NCBI GenBank assembly: GCA_015501595.1
Contig: JADNRX010000106.1
Location: 88,744 to 152,743 of the forward strand
Direction: 5' to 3'
DNA length: 64,000 nucleotides
Origin: Hymenopellis radicata
Lineage: Eukaryota; Basidiomycota; Agaricomycetes; Agaricales; Physalacriaceae
The position numbers were made by a program, and so were the translations under genes. This document shows positions 56,004-64,000 of the stretch, one piece after another. The notes beneath the pieces were generated by a model. The model was not told the origin of the DNA. It worked only from the letters and a program-made list of their open reading frames with translations, and ran no database searches. Each line of letters opens with the position of its first letter. The first letter of the stretch is position 1.

Positions 56004-58097
56004 TCACCAGCGGGCGCTATATGGAGGTACGACACAAGGATCAGCGTCGGGCTTAAACTGAAAACGAACTGTGTACAAGGGCAGTAAACAAGATGAACAA
56101 CGGACAAAGAAGAATATGGCGTACGAGTAGTGTGAGCCCCAGTGTTGAGAATATCACCAAAGTAGTTTTCGAGATGATAGGCGTTATTCGGCCAGGACCG
56201 GCCATACACAGAGCTATCCTCGTTTAGACGACTCTTGATGTATCCCGGTAGCTTGACGCTGCGATATGGATTACGGTAAGGATCCAAGTAATTGCATTCC
56301 GTCGCAGCCCAAAGGGTGCTTCTCGTGCGATCCCATGCCAGGCCGACGACCTGATTGTTTCCTGTCGCGAGTTCATACACCATTTGGCGGCCACGGACAT
56401 CGTACACCTTGATGACCTCCGCCTTCACACTACCGCCAAATATCGCTGCAAATCGTTAAGCAATATCTGTCATCTTTGGCATAGACGTACTCGGAACACC
56501 GTCTGGGTGCGCCAGCGCCACGGAGGGCATAGCACCGTGTCCTACTTCCATAGTAAGAACGGGCAAGGGCTGTCGAGTATCCCACAGTCGAATTTCGCCA
56601 TCCTCGCAACCCGTTACGAATGCATTCGGTGCAGCCGAAGGATCCGTAGAGAAGGCGCGCGCCATTCCGCCCTGCCCGATATATTTGGTACCGGTTTTTC
56701 TTCCATGTGCGATGTCGATTGAGATCAGTGCACATTGATTTTTTGCGGAAGTGATCATGGTGCCGGGAAGAGAAGGATGTGCTACCCAATTCTTAATATT
56801 CCAGTCCTTCAGCGCAGAGTCCAGCCTCACTTTGGACGACGGTCGGGTACCAGACGAAGGCTCGATGTTGTCCGCGTCGCCATCATCGTCTTCATCAACG
56901 TCCATCGTCTTGCCGATTACTTTCTTACCATCGGGCCCGTGGGTCGGTTGTTTATCCAGCTTCCAGACGGCAAGCTTGCCTTTACCTGCACGTACAAGCT
57001 TTCCGTCCGGCAGAACAGTGATGGGTCCACGTAGACTCCCCGAGGCCAAAGTATGAACGGGGAGGTCGTCATCCCAGCGGAAGGACTTGACCCGCTCCTC
57101 GTCCGCCATGAACACGAGTCGCCTGGACACATCCGTCGTAATGAATGGCGTGATTTCGTCGAGACCAAGTTTCACGGAGTGACACTGAGGAAACCCATCT
57201 GCATTATTTGCCGAAGGAGACAGGACATAATGATCAAGAGCAGGTTCGTTGTTTTTCAATCCGCCTCCAGCACAACTGACTACTACGCAATTGCTGTCGG
57301 CAGAAATGTGGATATTGGTGGGGTTCAGACTGCTGTCGCTGGATATTTCGCAGCGCGCTTCATATACAGCTTGAACCAGAGGCGTAGTGTAAGGCGAAAA
57401 CCAAGGGGCAGAAATTTTATCGCTGAAGTGAGACAAAAGTGTTGTCGAGGGATGCGGTTGCTGGATGGTCTTGTCCCATGGTTTTCGGTCACCTCGGAAC
57501 ACTTTCCTCCTTGCTTTCTCTGCCAGAAATTGTTATGGCTTTTGGTTGCGGTTTAGACCCAAGTTCCTGACCTTTTTGCTTTGCTGTTGTTGCGTTTCCT
57601 ATGACAACCCTTACGAACATCTCATATTGAGCTTCGGCTGGATGGCCATAGTATAAGTAAGTATCCTGGAGCTTTGTCGAAGGAATGTAACTTGAACGTA
57701 CTCATGCTGATTATTGGCTCATTGCTTTCAATGAGTTCTCCCTCGGCGTGGGCAAACGAGTCGAATTCGCCCTCCTCGAAGATCCAACGAGGTTCATAGC
57801 GGGCCCCGCGCCGTTGTTCACCTTCACCACTCCGTTCACGATGGCATCGACGCGCTCGATAACTTTCTTTGATTCTTTTTCGTCTGCACTCCGTACGATC
57901 TGAAATAGTTCGGCTAGAATGGCGATGAATTGGCGTTGTTTCTTGCGACCCGGCGGCTCGTTGCGATTCGCACTCTCGTCTTCCATATCTGAGTCCGAGT
58001 CATCGTCATCGTCTGAGCGGTTTCCAACCACGATATTGTCGCGCAGGAATTTCTTCAAGCGAATCTCAACCTCAGAGATTTTGGCATCAGAGGTCAT
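56004..58097 (-). CDS. WD40-repeat-like protein, paralogue 2
   Basis: The ATG at 58097 opens MTSDAKISEVEIRLKKFLRD, with the same plan as its downstream neighbour: an acidic stretch and helical QFIAILAELFQIVRSADEKE. The big exon contains STTLLSHFSDKISAPWFSPY, LVFMADEERVKSFRWDDDLP, AFVTGCEDGEIRLWDTRQPL and VALAHPDGVPS, then IKVYDVRGRQMVYELATGNN, LAWDRTRSTLWAATECNY, YHLENYFGDILNTGAHTTR and FQFKPDADPCVVPPYSARW, stop 56004-56006. It retains an extra acidic loop (MDVDEDDDGDADNIE) lacking in paralogue 1. Head-to-tail spacing of 170 bp between the two genes indicates tandem duplication. Confidence 0.75.
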
Positions 58098-58466
58098 GGC
58101 GGTTTGGAGCTAGGAGTGAAATTTGAAATTCCGCGCTTATTTCGACTGTTCGAGCACAGCGACTCGACTCTTCCAATACAGAGACCAACACTACATTAGA
58201 ATTTAGAAAGGGTTAGGTCAAAGTCAGCTAAAGCAAACATGTACAAATGTTCCGATCGAAACCTTGTGTGGCGCACAGTGAACACGTCCTCTGGTTACGA
58301 GATACCCTTGACCGTCCGCTCACACAAATCAAATCATGCACGTCTCTTTCACGTCTCTTTCAAAAGAATGCTAGCCATTGCACGTATATATGGATTATAT
58401 TAAGTGTGTGTGTGTGTGAAACACTGCAAATATCATTGTATCGTAAAAGTGCCCGAGAAAAACTGT
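58098..58466. repeat. Intergenic with (TG)n microsatellite
   Basis: Convergent-side spacer next to the ATPase 3' end. A short GTGTGT run occupies about 58404-58418. No gene. Confidence 0.7.
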
Positions 58467-61400
58467 CTAAACCATATTCGATTCGCCGCCGTATCTTTTG
58501 AACGCGTCGCTATCTTTCGGGGTATCTGGATGTAATTGTAGCTTGCCTTCCCACAGCGCTGCTGAGGATCGTGAGGGATCGTTACGAGTCGGGTCTGAGA
58601 GACTGCCTTGGATGTAGCTGTGACCTGCAGCGACAGCGCCAGCCATGAGCGTCGGTGCCATTGTGAGGAGTTGGGACCTGAACGAATAATCAATCTTCCG
58701 CACGAAACGAGCATGAGGAAGAGGGCTTACATTCCCATGGCACCGGTCTTACCGCTTGCGGAATTGATCTTCGCCGAGCGATTCTTGAACACAAACGACG
58801 ACGACCGAACACGTCCACCACGAAGGTTGGCAAAGGTGCTGAGGTTGTCTTGGACGATGGTAATGGCGCTGCCCCAGCCTTCGGCCTCGGGGCTTTGCGT
58901 TGGGAGAACGTCTTCCCGTCCCATCAATCTTATGAACTTAAAGAACCGTTCGAAAGGAGCGCTGGGCAACAACCGAACGAGAACACCGAGAGGTATAGAA
59001 ACACTGCCGAGGGCCAATGAAATGCCCCATTCACGTCCTGGTATCCGGGTGACTTGGAACGCAGCGGCCCGCCGACAAAGACGATGAGGACTTGAATAGC
59101 GATCTTCTGAAGGGATATGAACAACACGAACGCAAAATCCGCAAACGAAGACCGTACCAATAAGCGTGATGGACAATGAAAGTACCAATTCTTGGTGATT
59201 CCTTCAAAGATGTTGAGATGTCTATCCAAGCGCCGACAGTTTACCGAGTTGAAGATCTGAGCGAACACGAAGGCGTTGAAAACCAAAGTCTGAACGACGG
59301 CATCACTGTGCTCCGTGTCGTCCAAGCCCAAAATCTGGTGTCCAAGGAAATGGAAGATGAGAGAAATTAAGATCTGATATGCCGACTGGAAGAGAATCAT
59401 CTTGTACATGTCGACAGAGAACAGTGGCGCCGTCTTCTTCTCCGGCTGCCGGTCAAGAAGCTTCTCCGATGCAGGATCCGTAGCAAGCGCAAGGGCGGCG
59501 AAGGTGTCCATGATGATGTTGATCCAAAGTAGTTGTTACAGCAGTAAGAACAGGCTGCTCATCCACGGACGCCACGGCGGACACGAAAGTGATAACCACG
59601 GCTGTGACGTTCGTCGAGATTTGAAACTGTAAAAACTTGCGGACAGCGTCGTTAACGCAGCGACCCCAAATAATGGCCTTGACGATGGAGGCAAAGTTGT
59701 CGTCCATGAGGATGATATCGGAGGCTTCCTTGGCGACTTCTGTCCCCGCAATACCCATGGGAAAACCCGACATTTGCGGTCTTCAGAGCCGGACCATCGT
59801 TCGTACCGTCGCCGGTGACGCCAACAACCTCGCCAAGCTCCTTCAAGGTCTCAACCAACAGCTTCTTGTCCTCCGGTTGATGAGCGCGCAAGGACCTGGA
59901 GCCGAGGGACGATGTCTTGCATGTCAGCCTTTTCCAACCGGCGGAAGACGGGCCCTCCATGATGATCCCACCGGGGGAGAAGATTCCACACTGGGTGGCA
60001 ATGGAACGGGCTGTAAGAACGTTGTCGCCGGTACACATTTTGATGATGACGCCAGCCTTATGACACTTGGCCACAGCCTCACGGACCCCATCGCGCAAAG
60101 GATCTTCGATGCCGACGATACCGATGAGAGTCATGTCTGTAGAAAGGAATCCGTAGTCAATCTATCAATCAAGAGCGTTATCCACATATCCACAAAGTAA
60201 GTTCAGGCACAAACCTCATTCTGGTCATCGAACACAGCACCGGATGGCGGCCAGGATTCGAAGTCCCGGTAGCAGAGAGCAATAGTCCGTAACATCTGGT
60301 TGGCGTAAAAGATCGTGGTGCGAGAAATGTTATCGAGGCCAAGATCGTCAATCGGCTCGACCTCCATGTCGTCGCCATTGAATGAAGGGCCTTGACCAGG
60401 TCTATGAACTACGACGTGGGTCCTGCACTTGCGGGTGAGAATTTCGCTAGCGCCCTTGACGTAGAGCCTCCACTTGTCCCCGGTCTTAATGACAACACCC
60501 ATTGACTTACGCTCGCTGGAGAAAGGAACCATCTGAACGATATTCGGCTCAGCCTCCGAGCGGATCTGCTGGAAGTCGGGCCATTTGTTCTCCCTACTGA
60601 ACTTGATGAGTGCAGTCTCGGTCTTGCTGCCGACGAGAATCTTTTCGCCAGTCTCGGGGTGTGTGTCTTCGAAGGCGGTGGAATTGACGGCGATGGAGGT
60701 GTTGATAAGAGTCTGAAGGGCGGGAGTCATGACTTCATTGAGATGGGACTGATCGACAGAGAAGTCGTCGACGTGCTTGCGACCACGTTCATCCGGCTCG
60801 TCAACATTGGTCCTAGTCTGATTGTCCTCCAGTTGACGAACGAACTTGGCGTGGATTCCAATGGACCCAGCAACGACGGTCATGTCATTCTGGGTGAGGG
60901 TGCCGGTCTTGTCCGTGCAAACCACCGAGGCATTCGCCATGGTCTCACATGATCCAAGTACACGAACCAGCAGGTTTTCGTAAGTCATACGCTTCGTTGC
61001 GAACGCCAAAGCGAGCGTAACCGCAAGCGGTAAACCTGCGAACGGAGAAATGTCAAGCGGCGTCCGGCAAGATCGAATTTTACGAACCTTCTGGCACAGC
61101 AACAACGATCAAGGTAACTGCGATAACCAGGATGTTAACAAACGCGATACCCTTTTCGTTCGAAGTCCTAAATTATCCAAAAAAGGGGGAATTCAGTATA
61201 AGATAGATCACCGAAGCTGTGGTAGGCGTACCGTTCGGGTACGCCTGTTCCAAGTTGGACAAAGAACCGAATCATCAAGGCAATAAACAGTGTAAGACCA
61301 GCGAGGGACCCAAGCTTCGCGATCAACTCGGCCAAGTAGTTGAGCTTGAGCTGGAGAGGAGTGTTCTCCCCGCCTCCCCGTAGAGCTAACCGGATAATTA

Positions 61401-63115
61401 GACTGTGTCCCAAATGTAGAGCTCGAGACGTACCCATCATAATACGACCGTTGAAACTCTTCGTTCCGACAGCGACCACGACATACTTGCCCACGCCTTC
61501 CAAGACCTTAGACCCACTGACCATGAAGCAGTCTGTATGCGATAGTTCGCCCTTTTCGCCGTTAAGAGCCTTCTCGCACTCTTCGAACGTCAATTTCTTG
61601 ATGGCGTCCGATTCACCGGTAGCGCCAGATTCGTCGCACTTGACATTGTGCCCGCCGAGGAAAACACCGTCGCATGGCACAATTTCACCCGGTTCCAGAA
61701 GCGCAATGTCGCCAACGACAACTTCCTGCGAAACACAATAAATGTCAGCGAAAGTCGGAGGCCGTGCAAGATTGAAAGCTCGCCTTGATGTCGACAATGG
61801 TCTCGACCCCATCGCGAATGACCTTTACACCTCGCTCCTCCTTCTTCTCGTTCAAAACCTTGAACTGACGCTCCTTTTGCCAATCATTAACCGAACCCAC
61901 AACGACCTAGAAAGGGAATTGGAAAAAAGTACCCCACAAACAAGATACGACGTACAACAATTGCAATAGCAATCATGATAGCAACGCCCTCGACCCAGTC
62001 CACGGGAGGTTCATCATTATCCCTTGGAAGACCAAAATCTTGATAGAGACCCAAACCAAAAGAAATAGCAGCAGCGATAGATAATAAAATCTAACACAGC
62101 GTTCGACGACAGACAATAGATCAAGAACAAAAGGACGCACAAGAACTTTATCCTTTAGCGCAGCCCACATCAACTGGAGCAGCGATTTACTGGGTCGTAT
62201 GGGCAATACATTTTCGCCATACACCCGTCGTCTATCTTCGATTGGAGCGGAAGCCGCAGCTGCATCGTTGCCCGCGTCCGAGGGTGCATGTGTTGAGTGC
62301 ACGTCTCCCCCAGGCTCCGTCAGCGTGATGGCCGGCTTTTCTGGATCGTGGCGGTGTGAAGTACCATCTCCAGCGCCAGCCTTGCTCAGACCGCGTTCCT
62401 TACTGGTGCCTAGACCAGTAAGCAGACCCGCAGTACCTCCGAATGCGCGGAGCGTGTCAAAACTCTTGGGATCGAGCATATGTGCGAGCTCGAAAGGCTT
62501 GTATCTGAAAGGAGCGGGGTCAAAGTTCTCGTCCTGCTGTAGCTCTGCGCGATGTCCTGTAAGCTCCTCCTCTTCCTCCTCGTCGGCCGCCTTCTTTTTC
62601 TTCTTCTTGCTCTTCTTCTTATCTTTCGACGGAGACTCGGAATCCGACACGGCCGTAGTCGCTTCTGACGGCGCTGAGGGTGATCGCGACTCGCCATGCG
62701 ACGTTGCGCGTGTTGGCGTGTCTGTAGCGTCCTCGTGGCCATTGATGGTGCTTTCACCAGTGCTCGACACGCTCCCCTTGCGAGCGTGTCCCAAGTCGTG
62801 TGGTTTGAGCATATCGAGCGAAGATAGACCATTCGTTGCCTCCGGTTTGTTGTCTCGTAACGAGAGCGAAGTATCAAAGTGGACGGAAGAATTTGTCAAC
62901 GTCGGTGAGGGGGGAACGGAGGAACCATCGTCGGACGACGGCGAATTAGGCACTTCCAGTGACGAACGCCGTACGTGGTGGCTCGCTGTGGGAACGAGCA
63001 GGCTAGGATTGCGTGCATGGCCAGCAGAGGCATGGCTGGGGGTCGTCTGTTGGTTGTCATCGACAACATTTGCCTCCTCAATGACGATAGAGGGTTTCGT
63101 TGACTGCTGGTCCAT
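58467..63115 (-). CDS. P-type Ca2+-ATPase (PMCA/Pmc1-like), with an indel-rich segment
   Basis: Type IIB calcium pump that moves cytosolic Ca2+ into the vacuole or out of the cell. The ATG at 63115 starts a long Ser-rich head with a [20 protein letters not shown] tract. Later exons show [55 protein letters not shown] (actuator TGES), [33 protein letters not shown] (phosphorylated Asp), [56 protein letters not shown] and TKNWYF, ending near 58467. Between about 59.06 and 59.98 kb the frame changes repeatedly by single bases although the residues on either side are well conserved, so the reading as written is not translatable through that part. Confidence 0.85.
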
Positions 63116-64000
63116 GGCGGAGACGTTGTACTGGAGGTGCGACGTGGTAGTAATGTAGTTGGGAAGAAGTGCGCGGGAATGTTGACATGCGCTTTGTTGT
63201 GAAGAACTGTGTCTAATAGAAATGCCAAGTGAGCATCGCCTTGAACAACAGCCCCATTTGGAATTAGACTGAAAATTTTCAATTAGGTAATTATTCCAGA
63301 TATATCAACTCCGTCGACGCGCTGCTTTGACTCCCGTCCGGCGCCCGTATTACTACTAACAGTCTCCTGCAAACATCTATGCGTGTCTACAAAGAAAATA
63401 AGCCTCCCGCTAATCGACAGCTGACGCTTATAGTACTTGGTCTAAGGTCCTATCGGGCACTCCACCGATCCGTGTGCTGTGGGAGCGTCATCCTACGCCA
63501 CAGAGGGTCATGAAGGTGCTCATCGTTCTCATCGTGCATCTAATGTGCCCTCTCCACCCATTTCTTGTCCTGCATCCTCCAACCTGACACCCAGCCTTCA
63601 ATGATGCCAGAGCGAATTACGCCACTGGTGTTTTCTAAACTACGCATGGCTAGCTGCCACCTTCCATCTCAGAAAAGACCATGCAGATTAAGGCCAGATC
63701 TCCAAGAATGTCCGCCTCGCACGATGTCGTGCACTGCTCAAAGGTACATCCGCGAAGAATATTCCCGACTGGAATCCATGTCCAGAGCTTCACAAGCCTC
63801 TAGATTGTGCTCCTGTCAAAGTTCGTCTTGTGCTCAGGCGCTCGCTGCCAGTGCTCATCACTGAAATGACGCGGCTCACCAACGGCAACGGTCCCCCTCA
63901 ACGGGTGCCTTGTCGTCTCGCCAAGCGCCAAGGCTCCAAGTGTTCGGTCCCGCTTCCCGCCAAGTTCGCGACGACACTGCCTACTCTCCTATACTTACCA
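63116..64000. other. Upstream region of the Ca2+-ATPase, no further gene recognised
   Basis: 5' leader and promoter side of the ATPase. A plus-strand open stretch at 63565-63864 is Cys/Ser-rich without family features. Confidence 0.4.

Noticed and set aside
62199..63158. 319-codon plus-strand open frame
   Set aside because: It is antisense to the Ser- and Lys/Glu-rich N-terminal exon of the Ca2+-ATPase; low-complexity codons keep the opposite strand open.

Overview
The window is nuclear DNA of a filamentous basidiomycete, most likely a wood- or litter-decaying agaricomycete. The evidence is dense short GT-AG introns (about 45-60 nt), a secreted AA9 lytic polysaccharide monooxygenase, a heme-thiolate peroxidase/peroxygenase-family gene, DUF6593 and DUF5519 proteins, SRPK-like kinase sequence, GH71 alpha-1,3-glucanase debris, and Copia, LINE and MITE insertions. 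No rRNA, tRNA or CRISPR was recognised.

Layout. 0-4.4 kb: heme-thiolate peroxidase (-), a GH71 N-terminal relic and an intact unknown gene. 4.4-9.5 kb: left arm of a large inverted duplication (GEN1/Yen1 relic, gene A with a HicA-like C-terminus, DUF6593 gene B, GH71 relic). 9.5-15.1 kb: a young Copia element that split the GH71 relic; its 5' LTR carries two further nested MITEs. 15.6-21.6 kb: AA9 LPMO, DUF1295 membrane protein, small secreted protein, truncated LINE. 21.9-35.8 kb: mostly plus-strand genes (AT-hook/SANT regulator, LRERGLLPP-repeat protein, Mpv17/Sym1, MDR oxidoreductase, DPBB secreted protein, alpha/beta hydrolase). 36.2-37.5 kb: frameshifted kinase. 38.0-44.1 kb: right, inverted arm with a second A/B pair, GEN1 relic and GH71 relic. 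44.9-51.8 kb: acyl-CoA synthetase relic, FAD monooxygenase, LINE scrap and the full-length GEN1-like nuclease. 52.7-63.1 kb: DUF5519 gene, two tandem WD40-type paralogues and a PMCA-type calcium ATPase.

The most notable structure is the inverted duplication. In both arms the divergent A/B gene pair and its shared 260-282 bp promoter remain coding-competent, while the passenger sequences (GEN1 and GH71 pieces) have decayed. The right arm keeps the empty site of the Copia insertion found in the left arm. The Copia element has identical LTRs, a TA-flanked hairpin-rich MITE in the 5' LTR, and an 8-bp-TSD hAT-type MITE inserted across that MITE's edge, so the order of events can be read from the junctions.

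Single-base indels interrupt several otherwise well conserved reading frames (Copia pol, kinase, monooxygenase, and at least four in the calcium ATPase), often at homopolymers. Consensus error is a serious alternative to real pseudogenisation. Exon limits were inferred by eye from splice signals and family conservation, so terminal exons are less certain than cores.
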